Shown here: positions 11,961-25,724 of the stretch, piece by piece | Layout of the letters: each line of letters starts with the position of its first letter | Numbering within the stretch: position 1 is the first letter of the stretch | Assembly: GCA_032209605.1 (NCBI GenBank) | Contig: JASFXZ010000052.1 | Span: 1,736,001-1,800,000 of the forward strand | Direction of reading: 5' to 3' | Length of the DNA: 64,000 bases | Origin: Mactromeris polynyma | Taxonomy: Eukaryota > Mollusca > Bivalvia > Venerida > Mactridae | Position numbers and translations under genes: made by a program | Notes under the pieces: generated by a model | Database searches by the model: none | Told to the model about the DNA's origin: nothing | Seen by the model: only the letters and a program-made list of their open reading frames with translations

Positions 11961-14290
11961 TAAACGATTCAGGGTTTTATAACTGGATGACAAGCAGACA
12001 AAGTTAGATTGTGAAAAGTTAAACATTTCTGTCACTCGACGGGTATTACATGTAGGGCATGACACGATTCTGTCATCACATGATACTATATGAATCGATA
12101 AAACTACATGGAGATACGATATTTTCCGATACGATGCATATATATACTTCAACTCAATTACCAAAAAAAGGAATGTTATTATAATTATTAAAGCCTTTTT
12201 GTTTTCAAAATGTATTACAAACTATTGAAGTATTTTTTTTATCCCTACTGCATTCCCTCCCAGAACGACACCTTTAATGAGGCACTCCCCAACTTTTATT
12301 TCTTGAATTCCTCCCATGCAATTTAATGTAAAATATCCTCTCAGGAACGAAAACTCTTGACCACTGGCAATCAAATGATTTATAACAAGGTTCGTTTTAA
12401 AACAAGAAACGTTAAGACAGTGAGAGTACTCGCCCACACACAGATCGCTTCAAAGTGAAGCCGGTAAACTAAAACCTGTCTTATCGATGGCCCAGTTTAA
12501 ACTAGTCCATACATGGACGCGTTGAAAGTAAAATTGCTTGTAAATGAATCAGTGCCTCTTTCCACCCCCGATTGAGGCTGTACAATGCTTCTACAATCTC
12601 TGGTTGACAAGTCTTTACAGAACACAAGAAACTTTGTATGCCCCAGTCTTTCTGCGCTTTCAGCACTTTGATTGTAATCATGTAGCCACTTTTCCAGCTA
12701 TTAGGGTGGAGAAAGACTCAAGGTGCCCCGTCTTACGTTATGTTGGGCAGACACCAGAGTTGACTCACTAACCTTCTGCCAGCCAACTGGATAGCATAAT
12801 CACACCCCAAGTGGGATTCAAATCATAGCTGGAAGCAGCAAGTGATTTGAAGTCAGCAACTTAAACCTCTCAATTAAGGAGCCCCCCTTTGAAGTGTCTG
12901 TATAAATTGAAAATGCCATAACATCATTTATATCTACTCACAGTACATAGCTAGCATATGCTTCATACACATTAAGGTCATCATATATAACCATAAAACT
13001 AATAATTGACCTCTTATCAACCTCAGGATTCAAGTGCTTTATAAACTTCCTAACTGGACAGGATTTCCAATTCAAATGTATTATAGAATTATAAATAAGA
13101 ACTAATATGAAGGAAGGTTTTTATAAGCTTATTCATAAGGGGACAATATAACAATGCAAAAAAATGGTGATATAAAAGCCCTACAATGATTGTTTGGTTT
13201 TATAAAGAAAAAAATGTAGTATTTAATATTTTATGGAACATAATGATTTCCAATTGACACTGCATGGAACTGAAAATATCTCAAAGAGCATGATGCAAAA
13301 TTCAAATACTCCTCAGCAACAGCAATGGTACAATTGTCATACAGCCATTACTAAATTGCCAAGTATATATGTCAAAAGTTCAGGTGCTCTGGTCAGGAAG
13401 ATATATATAATATACATAATTTAATCCCTCAAGTACAATTTTATGGTACACAAGTTATAAAATAGTACGGGAATTAATTTCCTTAGTTATAATACAAACT
13501 GAGCACAAAGAAAAATAACCTATTCCAATCCAATAGAGTCCAGTAGATATTGCCACTGAATTTTCCCCAATAATTTCCTTATTTTAAATCCACAAAGAAC
13601 AAGATTCACACAGCTTACAACAAGTTTTATAAACACTAAATAAGAATTAGATCCCTATTATTCATCCACAGATGTCAATCAATGTTACCACAAGTTTCAA
13701 TTTGTTCCAACAAATGACTTATTCCTTATAGGTAACTAGATATATTGCTGTATGATCTACATACCACATTGCCAATATAAGATCATTTTTACAGTACTAT
13801 CGGACAGACTGACCGTTCATGAAGGCAATCATTTATGTAATAATCGCTTAATACAATAATCCTTGCTGAAGAGAACAATCAATAGCACTAGTGTGACAAA
13901 CCACAATTATCCCTCGTTGTTAAAGAATTCGAATCAAGCAATCAACAGAAACCTCCTATACCGTCTTCCTGTACTTTCGACTTATTCCTAAATGCTGTAA
14001 CTCTACCATCGAGAATTGTCGTATTCTCATTTGGCACTGAATAAATATCACTGAGAGTTTTTTCTCCATTACAGAATGCAACACCGAGGGTTTCATTTTT
14101 TATATACATTTGTGAGCCTCGACAATATTATCGTTCTTCTAATTCATATGCTGAATCTTCAATAATGACTATACCCACAGGGACATAGCTTAGCTGTAAT
14201 TGATGTGTAGGCCTAGTTTTCGGGGGTCCAGGGGCATGGTCTCACACAAGAAGTTTTGTAGCTAAATCATTAGAGATGCTTTTTGGTGTA
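11961..14290. other. Non-coding stretch outside the SINE
   Basis: Apart from the SINE at 12640-12892 I see only AT-rich unique sequence. No exon with convincing splice sites was found on either strand. Confidence 0.5.
12640..12892 (-). repeat. Bivalve-type tRNA-derived SINE, minus strand
   Basis: On the minus strand a tRNA-like head (TTAATTGAGAGGTTTAAG, TGATTTGAATCCCA) is followed by CTATCCAGTTGGCTGGCAGA, GGGGCACCTTGAGTCTTTC and AGCTGGAAAAGTGG. The same body order occurs at 20237-20470. I associate this body with an abundant bivalve SINE, from memory. Confidence 0.7.
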
Positions 14291-14400
14291 TATTTATAAT
14301 TTTCAAGTCCATTTTCACTATCAATTCTTTTGTTCAACCTCAAAATAAAGACCACCTATATAAGAAGGTCACTTTTCTAGGGTCTCAAGGGTAATCTTCT
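14290..14400. mobile_element. Decayed MITE of the CAGTAAAACCTC family
   Basis: It shares TTTCAAGTCCATTTTCACTA, CAACCTCAAAATAAAGACCA and GGTCTCAAGGGTAATCTTC with 52990-53150. The termini are lost. Confidence 0.55.
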
Positions 14401-14769
14401 TATTGATTGATTTTTAACTACAATTTCCAAATCTAAAATATCGGATTATGTGTTAATAGTTTGGATAATAACTTGTGTCACTCAGTTCAACCAAAGATGA
14501 AGTCACTTTTTCATTGTTATTTGTTGTTAATTGTTGTTAATTGTTTAATTATCTATTCAGAAATAAAGAAATTGCAAGAACCATTCCTCAATTAACTCAT
14601 CTGCAGAATATATTCATATACTGTAAGTACTGTACCACAGAATCCAATGCCAGGAACAAATTTTGGTACCACATAATAATGAAGTTCGATCAACAATTTC
14701 TGTATTATGTGTTGAATACCAAATGTGTCAATACACAAACAAGAAAGACTAGATGCACCCATCAGACAT

Positions 14770-15010
14770 GGATGCCCCGCTGTAATAGGCTTTTCAGATT
14801 TTTTTAAAAAAGGGCCATAACTCCTCCAAAAATAAGTCAATTGTGCCTGATACCACACTTGACCTGTATTTGTTTCTCCTATACATATGTGCCTAATATG
14901 AATTGAATCCATCCATCCTTTCAAGAGTTATTGACTGGAAACCAACTTTTGCATGGACGGACGGATGGACAGGGGTAACACTGTAAAACACCCAAAATAC
15001 CCAAAATACC
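14770..15010. repeat. Molluscan-style dispersed repeat
   Basis: GGGCCATAACTCCTCCAAAA to GCATGGACGGACGGATGGAC has the phrase structure of repeats I know from mollusc genomes. It ends in a short ACCCAAAAT array. The ORF of 110 codons across 14592-14924 is a product of this repeat. Confidence 0.5.
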
Positions 15011-15129
15011 CAAACGCACTGAAATGACTGTGACCTGACAGTTTAATGCCAAGCATCAACATCATCACAAAGGACTTTTATAATGCTGTAATGTGTCTTT
15101 ATTAAGCCTAGAGATGATACAAATTTAGT

Positions 15130-15142
15130 GGGGGGGGGGGGG
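15130..15142 (+). repeat. Poly-G run (13)
   Basis: Uninterrupted G run in AT-rich DNA; prone to sequencing length error. Confidence 0.8.
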
Positions 15143-18100
15143 TAAAATTACAACAAGACATTCACTGATAACTATCAATAAAATTCCAAGAACTAAAGCC
15201 ATGAGTGTTGAACATGCATTCTGACACGTAAACATTTATTGGATATCTTTACAGCTCATGTTGAATTAATCATGATTGTTCTACTACATAAATAAACGAA
15301 AGAGACAATAATCTATCCATTTCATTTAAAATAGATTTCTCATTTAAATTCAGGTTGCATGGTTGTAGATAATTAGGAATTATTTCAAAATATTCATATT
15401 TCCCAATGTTTAGAAAACATTTATAAGCTACCATTGTTCACAGCACAAGTGCAGAGACCACTACTCTTGACCTCAATAATTCACAATGCAAAACTATTGT
15501 AACTTTGCAACTGCTTTTTTACTGTAATAGAGTTACCTAGCTGTGCACAAAGCTCTCAAAAGAAACAATAATAACTTGGCCTATTCCCTGACAATGCTTT
15601 ATACTGCAATAAAATGTAATGTCAAGGGTCTAGGCGGTATATAGCGTGTTCAGCAAAAATAAACAAAATATCTCTTGGCACCATATATCCCTATAATCAT
15701 GGAAATGGTATGAAACAAAGATCCCAAATTTTCTCATCGCAGACACGTTCTGCAAAACAGAAAAAAAATTACATATAACAGCTTAAATGCACCATTCTAA
15801 AACCTTGTACTTTTAAGTTTGAAATTCAAGATAGGATTTAAAAGGAAACACCTATAACACTACCACAATTAAAATACCTAATGGCAACTTTACTAAATAT
15901 TTAATGCCATTGTAAAGTTGCAGGTTAACAGCAAGTGAAGACGTAGGAGGAAATGTTGCTTAGCGACTTAATGGGAAAATCTTCTGATGGATTTGCATAC
16001 AAAATGCCAAAAGGCAAGACTCGACTGTACCCAAGATACTAACCGAGTCTGGAGACCATTTATTGAAAGCAACTTTGCCATTGGTGAGCTTAAACACTGT
16101 GCTCCTTAAACCATTCAACCAGATGCTCGAGTTTGAGACTTACTTAATCTGTAACCAGTCACAAATTCCCTAGCTTAGTCAAAGAGGTCCTCTTATTTTC
16201 ATATGATCATTATGTAATGCACAACAGTGCAAATCCATTAATGCACCACAAGTCAGCTGCATCTTTTCCACTTTTTTGTCCTCAAAACTGAGGCCCAGAT
16301 CTCAAAAACAATGTTCTAACAATAAGCACATACCATAGTTATAAAACTGACAGTTCATAGTACAATTATAGAATATTAAATAGCAATACAATTTAGTACA
16401 CTTGGATATACACAATCACCGTAGTTTGGCAGAATTTTGAGTATGGAATAAATGACAGGGTGGTTGTTTAGTATACGAATTTTTCATAACAGAATACTGA
16501 ATTCTATTCAGATATTGTTACATGGATAATTCAATGACTATTATTACGAAACATACCCAACCAATTCAGTATCACAAGATTAGGAATATTCCCATGTGAC
16601 AAGGAGTGTTACTGACAGGATACAATATCCATCTCCTTACAGTAAAGAATCTATCAAAAGATTTATTCAATTGGGATTTGACTGAAATAAACTGTCTTCA
16701 TCAAGTAGGAGAGTGTCAGCCATACATAGTCCTCTAGCGGAATACCCAAAACCTGATGGTAGACAGTTCGATTTCCTGGGAAAAACAGTTTTATCAGTAG
16801 TATCTGTATGGCTGCATTCTTATCCCATAATGCTTTAAAAACTCTTCATCAATGTTGCCAGACAACAGAAATGTCTTCTGCTGACTACAGGGATTAAGAT
16901 GAAGCCAACCTTCTCCCTGGAGAACTGAACCTTTCAACAGAAGGAAAAATAGGACAACCTTGAAGCCTGTATATCGCTCACCTACAGACATATTTCTGCA
17001 CTGGCAGCCATGCTTTTTGACAGATCGATATTACTTTGGCAAACTTCATTTAGAGTCAATATCAACCCCAAACAGCATAATAGTACATCACATAACACAA
17101 TGCTTCATGCAATTTGGTGCAAACTGGCCAATACCTGCCCATTCTAGCACAGGTCTAGCATGTACCAAAATGTAATTGTCAAATGTGCTCCCGACTGGAA
17201 TATCGTAGAATTATGCTGAACAGTACCGAATGACAGACTAAGCTTCAAGTTTGTTGCAGACGATTTCATGGGATACTTTCATATCTTTATTTTCTATTCG
17301 TTAATTTTGATTTTTTTCTAATGGGAAAATGTACATACAGTTGAAACCCATTATGTCAACATTATAGGAATCCGATGAAATATGTTGACATATGGAAATA
17401 TCAACATATACAATTCCAGTACAGGCAAACTTACTTGTCTTGTATGTACGCATTTTTGCTATGTCGGTATTGTAAAACTAACTATTCGTGTGTTTTGCTG
17501 TAGGTGCTGTAAAACTAATTGACTCGTGGTAATTGGTATACTTTAAATAAATAATATATGAGTATGTTTTTGTTTAGTTTTTTCGGGTTTAATGCCCTTG
17601 TTTCTACAATATTCATTCATATACGGCTTAAGAACTCCTAGAATAGACAAAAACTTTGTCAGTGTGAACCAATAACAATAAATTTATATCTCAATCCAGA
17701 TAATAACCATGCATGTATAATTTGCTTGTCTAGAACTCATTTTAGTTGTCCCTCTAGATGTTAGGCAACGTTCAATGACATTCAATGACTGCAAAAAAAT
17801 GCATGATATGCAAAATTTTAGAGAACAGCCCTTTCTTGAAAATAATTTTCTAGATGTCACAGACTTAACTTAATTATAGAATACATTTCCATTGCAAATG
17901 AATCATCCAACACTCCTGATGCATCCATGTATTTACTGATAAGAACCAATATTGACTTGCACTGCTGTTTAAAATTGCGTAAAGGAGCCTTCATCAATCA
18001 AATACATCTTGAAAGTTTGATAAGAAATCAGAAGAAATCTGAGGCTTGAATGCTAAGGTACAATGGTTTCATACATCCAATACAACAATTGTTCAGAGGA

Positions 18101-18261
18101 AAGCTGCTGAATAAACAAACATTAAAATACCAAAATGTAGAATACAATTATTGGGAACATCATCTGTTGATCCTCTTGCAACAACCAAACAAGGCTAGAA
18201 AAGGTTAAATCTTGTTATACTGCTGTTATGAAAAGGTGTTGTTACTACCAAGACAATGAGA
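15143..18261. other. AT-rich non-coding stretch
   Basis: No exon or recognisable gene seen. A MITE-like block at 17338-17420 has ACAGTTGAAACCCATTATGT and an inner inverted repeat (ATGTTGACATA / TATCAACATAT). A minus-strand GTAAGT at about 17430 has no protein-like exon behind it. Confidence 0.45.
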
Positions 18262-18545
18262 TTATGGTGTAGCCCAGTTTTGGCCTATTGTCGCCAGCTG
18301 TCTTTTCTGTGATCTTTTCCATCCATTAATTCCTCACCCCTTCACTGTTTGTCCTCTTTGATTCTCCAAGTTATTCCTAATATGGTCGGCCAGGCCATTT
18401 CTTGTGCCTCTGTTCCCTTATGTATGTACCTTTGAACCTCCTCAAGTGCCTTATGTTTTATGGATTGTTGTTTTCCCGGAGGTCTGTGTGAGGAGACACT
18501 GTCTTATGTATGTGGCGTTCCCTGTAGCAACTTATTCTCTCTCTG
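18262..18545 (+). repeat. Dispersed repeat family A, copy 2
   Basis: Shares GGCCTATTGTCGCCAGCTG, GTCGGCCAGGCCATTTCTTG and TTATGTATGTGGC with copy 1. It lies directly before a degenerate repeat field. Confidence 0.8.
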
Positions 18546-19570
18546 CTACTGGAATATGGTGATTTCCTTACAACCAGTAGGAAGAGACCTTGTTACTGCC
18601 AGTATGAAGAACTAATAAAGACTTTGCTTATCTCCAGTAGGAAGACATTTGGTTACTACAGGATAATAATGTTTTGTTACTGCCGGTTTGAAGATATTTT
18701 ATTACTATCAGTGTTATTTTTGTCACCTGCTTAAATACATTTTGTTTTCAGCAGGTGTGGTAACTACCAGTATGAATATATATTTTATTATCACTTATAC
18801 AAAGAGATTTGTTACAACTTTGCAACTGCTATACAAAGAGATTTGTTACAACTTTGCAACTGCTATATGAAGGGATTTTGTTACAACTTTTCAACTGCTA
18901 TATGAAGGGATTTTGTTACAACTTTGTAACTGCTATATGAAGGGATTTTGTTACAACTTTGCAACTGCTATATGAAGGGATTTTGTTACAACTTTGCAAC
19001 TGCTATATGAAGGGATTTTGTTACAACTTTGTAACTGCTATATGAAGGGATTTTGTTACAACTTTGTAACTGCTATATGAAGGGATTTTGTTACAACTTT
19101 GTAACTGCTATATGAAGGGATTTTGTTACAACTTTGTAACTGCTATATGAAGGGATTTTGTTACAACTTTGCAACTGCTATATGAAGGGATTTTGTTACA
19201 ACTTTGCAACTGCTATATTAAGGGATTTTGTTACAACTTTGTAACTGCTATATGAAGGGATTTTGTTACAACTTTGTAACTGCTATATGAAGGGATTTTG
19301 TTATGACCACAGAGAGGATTGTACAAACAGCAGTTACTATCAACCAGCAGGAAGATATTTTCTTACTACCTGTAAATAATGTCAATGCCACCAGTAACTG
19401 ATATTGTCATTTTGTAAGATGAGATTCTCTTCCTGTACCAGTATGAACAGACTTTGTTACAACCAGGATGAGGAGATTTCAAAATGACTAATACCAAAAG
19501 ATTTGGTTTTGTTAACTACCAGCATGAAGCATTTTTGTTACAACCTTGATGGAGATGTTTTATATTACAT
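18546..19570 (+). repeat. Degenerate repeat field around the 35-bp array
   Basis: Before and after the clean array, decayed units of the form TTGTTACTACCAGTATGAAG recur irregularly. They look like the ancestral version from which the clean array expanded. Confidence 0.6.
18795..19303 (+). repeat. 35-bp minisatellite, about 14 units
   Basis: Consensus TGCTATATGAAGGGATTTTG then TTACAACTTTGYAAC. The first two units carry ACAAAGAGATTTG instead. Within each unit GTTACAACTTTGYAAC is a near-palindrome. Confidence 0.95.
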
Positions 19571-20236
19571 TTTACTTGAAAACTATAAAAATGACACATT
19601 TGCTTGGTGATTATGAAAGTTTTTAGAAGTTTTTTCTCCTAGTTACCCTTATAATCATTTAGTACAATTTGCAAATTTGGTGTAATATTACAATAGTTTT
19701 CAACTCAATACTGGAACAACACATAAAAAGTAATTTTCTCAATATCATCCTTATCACCCAAATCTGGAGGCGGACGTCACTTAAGATTTTATCATTAAAA
19801 TAGAGATATTTATTCATGTCCCAGAATCAAGCTTCATCGAATATTGGCACTCGAATAAAGCATGCAAGGCAATCTCACAAGATTTAATCTAAATTAAATC
19901 AAAAATAAAATAAAATGAAAACTCGTAAGATTATTTCCCTCAAGAGAACCATAATGTCAACTCTCATTCTCAAAAAGTAGATTTGAAGATTCCCCCAAGT
20001 TGTCACTAAATAGTTTTGTCTTCAAGCGAAAAAAATTAGAAATTTAATTGAGGTTTGATAAGAAATATGGAAACAATTTTAAGTCAAACTTCATACATAG
20101 TATCGAGGTGAACAATGCAAGCATTCACTTAATTAGTTATAACTGACAGTTGACATAAGTAGATAGATCAGGACAGCAGTCATTCTTTGTCTCAAACATC
20201 TACTTATCTGCCCCTTCCTTACTCTCTCAATCAAGG

Positions 20237-20470
20237 GGCATCTGTGGCCGAGTGGCTATGGTTGTTGACTTTAAAATAATTTGCCCCTCACCATTGCAAG
20301 CTCAAACCACACCAGAGATGTAAAATTATATGTAACGAAGCCATCCAGGTTGCTTACAGAAGGTTTGAAGTTCTGCCCAGGTGCTTGCCTATGCAAGAAT
20401 ATATGAAGGAGCACCTAAGGTCTTCACTTGAAAAGTTACAAAAAACTCTCAACCATAAAATCTCCAGACA
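20237..20470 (+). repeat. Bivalve-type tRNA-derived SINE, plus strand
   Basis: Head GCATCTGTGGCCGAGTGGCT, B-box region AGCTCAAACCACACC (decayed), then body GAAGCCATCCAGGTTGCTTA and GGAGCACCTAAGGTCTTCAC. Confidence 0.75.
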
Positions 20471-21859
20471 TTCACAGGGCCTCAAACACCCACTGATCTC
20501 CAGTTTCCTTACCACTCATTCCCACCTTTCTCCTCTTCCTTAAACCATCAACTTCTCACTTATATGCAGGCATACAAAATACCAATTTCTCAAACACTCA
20601 ATCTCTAGACATTTACCACTCACCTTCACCTTCTTACCACTTATCTCCTCTACCTTAAACCCTTAACTTCTCACTCATTTACAGTCATACATTCAATCAA
20701 ATGCACTATCAACCAATAAATTAATCACTTATTAAATCATCATTTTGTTCAATCATTCCCTCAATAACTCAGAATGGAGTAACACACAATCTTACACCAA
20801 GACCTAATGACCCAAACCAGCATGAAAATCAGGATCAGGATTCAGGTTCTAAAATCACAGTCCCAAAGGCATCCTCCTCAAGTTTTCAAGCATTATATAG
20901 ATGGATTGCTGTAGAAGATATATTGTTCATATCGTTAAAATAACCATAACACGCATTTGATCAATCTTGCAACTCTCCTTTATTCAGTATTAAAAAAGCA
21001 AGAATGTGGAAAAAAACATCACAAGAGATTTGCAGAACACTTGGGTTTGATTTATGAATGACGTTATTCACTATTTTACTGAAGAGGATAATAAAATACA
21101 GTTGCACTGCCTTTTTTTTACCGAAACTGTAACAATAGTTGCGTGCAATGGTCTATAGTGTCTTCCAGTAATAACTGTGTTATCGAGCCTAAAATTAGGT
21201 ATGCCAATTATGGAAGGTTTGGAGCAAAACTGGTGAACTTGCATCCTCATCAAAAAGATGACAGTAATGTGCCAAACCATTCACATAATCATATAAACAT
21301 ATAATAGACAAGTCTTGTTATTGTGTTATAGCAAAGACATGAATGTCTATATCTTGCAGCTATCTGTGGTTATAATGACAATAAAAAGCTTTTTTCTGGG
21401 AATATCCCAAAGAGCCTCGAGCAAGTTCAAATAACATGTCATTATTGTGATAAACCACGAGCTCTACAAATAATATGGCCACAGATAACAAACATTCCAT
21501 GATTGCCAATGTTCATATAATCGCTTCCAGGAATCTCTCAATATAGGCAATAACTTCATAAGTAGTAATGACAACACAAATGGAGTCAGTTGGACTTCAC
21601 ATAATTGTGCTTAATAAATCAAGATCATCAGTCATTGAAGGAAAGAAAGACTACATAACAAAAGAGAAAGCCTCAATAAAGATTTAACATCCAGCAAGTA
21701 TTTGAGAGTTAAGAATTAGCAAATGTAAACCAAGGACTGGAAACCAGCTCGAAAGAAAGGTACAAACCCTGTTAGTAGAAATTTCCTACATTGCAAGATG
21801 CGCTTTATTGATCCTAACACGATTACGACAACCATCATACAAATAGCCAAAAAAATACT

Positions 21860-22360
21860 TATTCAAGGCCAACCGCCATGCCCCCAATAGTATATAAAGG
21901 CAATCCAACATTTAGGCCACCCATCATGCCCCAAACATATATTCAATGCAATCAAACACAGCCCAAAAGAGACATTCAAGGCATCCCATCAAGCCCAAAC
22001 ATTCATTTAAGGCCATCCAACACAACCCCAAGCATAAATTGAAAGCAATCCAACTCAGTCCCCAGCATGCATTCAAGACAACTCATCCAGCTTCAAACGC
22101 ATATTCAAGGCAACCAATCCAGCCTAAAACATACACCCAAGGAAACCAACCCACCCTCAAATACATATTCAAGATAACCCCAAAACCCACCCTGCCTCAA
22201 TCATAAATTCGAGATAACTAAACAAGTACCAAATGTATAATCAAGGCAACCCACCCAGCTTCAAATAAATATTCTAAGCAACACAACAAGTCTAAAATAT
22301 AGTTTCAAGGCAACCCTACACAGTCCCAAACATTCAAGGCAATCCACAGTCTGAAAAGAT
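21860..22360 (+). repeat. Degenerate ~37-40-bp tandem repeat
   Basis: Units of the form ATTCAAGGCAATCCAACACA plus GCCCAAACATA, about 12 copies, well diverged. The 86-codon ORF here is only this repeat read in one frame. Confidence 0.75.
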
Positions 22361-24406
22361 CTCATAACTTGAGTGGCAACAATATTTATGTTGATAAAGT
22401 AAGAGCTGTACTTAAATGTCCTCCGAGAAAGTTACGAAATGTTCAATCTTTAAGATAATTTAAATATTATAAAGATTTAACCAAGTCATTAGTGCAGTCT
22501 TTACCAAGTTTTCTCAATTTTCTACAAAATAGAAAAAACTGAGAAAGATTAAAAAGGAACCAGCAGTTTTCACCAGTATTATGTTGCTCATTACAAGAGA
22601 AAATGAGAAATTTCAAGCCATAACTTTCTGTAATGATAACATGGTAGTAAAATGACAGCATTTTATGACACCATGACATTTCATGATTGTTCCACGTATC
22701 TCAGAAATTATTCCTGTTATATAAGGACACATTTCAAAAAGAAATTCATCATCAGAAATTGTAATTAGATCCTGTAAGAAGGAAGGTGTTTAAAGAAATG
22801 TTTACATGACTTAGGAACATCAATTTACACAATCTGTAACCAAGATTACAAAAGATTTTTGCCTGAATGCATTAAATTTTAAGAAATATTAAAGCAGAAG
22901 ACGGGAAATCTATTTCTGAACACACATTTATCGGTTAATTCTAGTGAGAAATGAATGTTGGGTTCAAAACAGTATAGATTACTGTGTTTTTGAAAACCTG
23001 TTATTGTGGCAGAGCATGAATAGACAAGTGGAGAACATAATTATGGCTATTGATGTATTATCTCAAGTCCGATCACCACAGATATCATGTATACACCTCA
23101 ACAGAGGTGCAAACCTAGTAAAGACTGCTGACCACATTGACGGTTGAATGCTCTCCCTCTAGGGTTTAAATAAAAGAAATTTAAACAGGAAGACACAACC
23201 TTGGCAAAAGTCTGTCAAAATGTCGTACAATTTTCTCTGGAAAGTGACACCACATTGGAATGCAAAGGATGAGGAAAATTGCAATTATTGAGTCTTCACA
23301 ACTACTCAGTGACCTTATGCCAGCTAAGAATTGCTAATTGGAACGTTTGTCTGTAACAAGTCATCTTCAGAATAGCAACGACATTATGAAAACACGAATC
23401 TATGGCTGATAATTTTCTTACAGATTTCCATAATATATTTTTCTCTTACTTAGGAAGAAAATTCCCCTTCAATAACATTATTTGAAATTATTTAAAAAAT
23501 TGAGCCTTAGGCTAAATACCCAAATTTGGTGATTTATCATGCAAATTTCTCCCATCAAAAGGTCGCACCATACTTCCCAAAAAAACTGATAAAAAAAATG
23601 GCTGTAGACTGAAGAGATTGCTCTCAGACTAATGGTTTTACCGAGTAACTTGCCCAAACAGTCAAGTGCTCTGAAAAAATTAAGGCAAAATCTGTTCCCC
23701 TACAACAAGTTATAATTGACATGATAATCCCATTTGTGGCCAAAATGCAGTGTCAGATTCTCTGCTGTAGTAATTTATACCTCAGAAGCACAGGACATGC
23801 ACAATGCAGATGTTTTTGCTTGTTTGATTGGAGAAGACCAAGGTTGTGTCTAACCACATGATAACATCACAGACTTTTCCTACTCCAACATTTTATCATT
23901 CTTTCCGTGCAAAAAATATTTTTGAAAAAAAAATGTTTTAGAAAACATGGCGTTATCATAACCTTATTTGCAGGATGAAACATAATGCACTTAATTCTGA
24001 ATGAAATCAATGATTTCTACAGTGTTTTTGTTATTTTAATGAAGAAATCCATTAAACACCATTTGTCACCCTTGTTTTTGTCAGCTTTCAAATTGTTGCA
24101 ACTCACCAAATAAAAGTTAAATGGATACATCTGGACCACATTTCTAGCTCATTATCAGCCAATCCAAATTCTCTTCTGTCCCATGTACAGATAACTTATA
24201 CTGATCATTCTATTAACATACATCAATAGTTGTTCCCCTTTGTATAAAAACAGGCATCGACTTTGAATATATACATTCATTGCTATTTCTTGACACAGGA
24301 AAAAGAGCAGTATCCTGTGATCCAAGCATGCAAATATAATAAAGCCACAAGGGAAACTTTCAGAAACTACGGGTCAAATTTTGCCATCTAAGGATAACAC
24401 ACTTAC

Positions 24407-24429
24407 GGAGCACCTGTCGGCAAAACAGA
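24407..24429 (-). CDS. Candidate 23-bp micro-exon
   Basis: A good acceptor (tctttttatcag) and a perfect donor (GTAAGTG) flank 23 bp reading SVLPTGAP in the phase left open by the 25516-25574 candidate. It may be chance. Confidence 0.2.
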
Positions 24430-24594
24430 CTGATAAAAAGACCATGTTTTCATGGACAAGTGTCTTAATTTGCTTCTATATTTTAACTCAATAATCCCAC
24501 TACCTCACAAATAAAACCTACTCTTCAGAAACAAGGCAGGTCTTATTACTCAAGTTTCACTGTATTACCACATTGAAAATATGCAATAGATAGG

Positions 24595-24745
24595 CATTTC
24601 GACAAAACATAAGGCACGGAGGAGTTGCAAGGGTAAACATGTATAGGAATAGGGGTGCAAGGAATAGTCTGGCCGACCATAAAAAACAACCAAAGAGACA
24701 TTAGGGGAACAACAAGGGAGAAAAAGTTTAATGGATGGAATACAT
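24595..24745 (-). repeat. Dispersed repeat family A, partial inverted copy
   Basis: The reverse complement matches the middle of the family (TCCATCCATTAA, TATGGTCGGCCAGAC, CTCCGTGCCTTA), diverged. Confidence 0.65.
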
Positions 24746-24875
24746 AGCAGAACTACTCAAGAAAGTCAGTAATAAGCAGGCCAAAAGGGAGGAGAAAAGA
24801 ACATGAATAATATAGCAAGTAAAAGAACTGCACACACCAAGTACAAATCAAACAACATGTACTATCCAACACATC

Positions 24876-25063
24876 AAACATTCATCACTACATATCAAAC
24901 TGTAAGAAGACAGATTTGTACTTTGACACTGTAACATCAAGTCTGTAATGACTACATCAAGGGTTGGGGATACATCAAACATTCCATCATTACAATTCAT
25001 GTGGTAACAAGACGGACTGTAACATCAAGCCAGTCTGTAATGACTACATCAAGGGTTGGGGAT
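24876..25063 (+). repeat. Two-copy ~95-bp tandem duplication
   Basis: Each copy ends CTGTAATGACTACATCAAGG then GTTGGGGAT and has ACTGTAACATCAAG before it. The copies are diverged in the first half. Confidence 0.7.
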
Positions 25064-25515
25064 GACTTCCTAAACTAAAACCTTGCATCAAAATTTCAAT
25101 ACAGCACTATTGAGCTATACACAGGACTTCAGTGGTAGGTAGAATTAATAATGCTCATACTAGTTCAAATGGATTTAGTAGATATTTAGGGTTGAATCTG
25201 TACCAGGATGCTCTTTTAGTGACTTGTTTTCTTTAGGCCCTAAAAAATACATTGAACTGCTTACCTAATATTTTTGTGATTATCGCATAATTTAGTAAAA
25301 TAGTGGTCAGTTTGAACAAACTTGATGTTTAAATATGCTAGGTCGATCAATATTAGTAATATTAAAGGAAGTGATTGAAAAACACTTGAGATTTTAAGAG
25401 AGTATCCTCACACACATGATTCTCAATTTTATAGGGCAAAAAAAGCCTGAGCAATAAGGAAATGTTTGTATTTATCCAGCATAAGTAGACATTTTTTATG
25501 TGCTTCATCACTTAC

Positions 25516-25574
25516 CTTACAGTATATTTCAGATATCATTGTATCAACAATGGAATTAGGAGAAGACGATGACA
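25516..25574 (-). CDS. Candidate small internal exon
   Basis: Between a pyrimidine-rich acceptor (tgtgttgtacccaag) and GTAAGT the frame reads SSSSPNSIVDTMISEIYCK. It could belong to the gene starting at 29509, but its phase (two bases in) does not follow directly from that exon, so another exon would be needed between them. Confidence 0.25.
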
Positions 25575-25724
25575 CTTGGGTACAACACACAGGATGTTAG
25601 ATAGTTTTATTACTTCCTGTAGATTAGCATAATTATATTCCACATAGATACCAGATTTGTATTCAATCAAATGTGATATCAAACCAGGTAGCAAACAAAT
25701 AGATGGATGTAAAACCCCCACTGA

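Larger units (their letters stand above)
20471..24594. other. Non-coding stretch outside the listed repeats
   Basis: Apart from the degenerate array at 21860-22360, AT-rich sequence with no convincing exon. Only the micro-exon candidate at 24407-24429 stands out. Confidence 0.4.

Noticed and set aside
12544..12771. 75-codon plus-strand ORF
   Set aside because: It is the antisense of the SINE at 12640-12892; no protein sense of its own.
14592..14924. 110-codon minus-strand ORF and overlapping plus ORF
   Set aside because: Falls largely in a dispersed molluscan-type repeat and has no domain or splice context.
21946..22206. 86-codon ORF rich in Gln, His and Lys
   Set aside because: Degenerate tandem repeat read through; no start context or splice sites.
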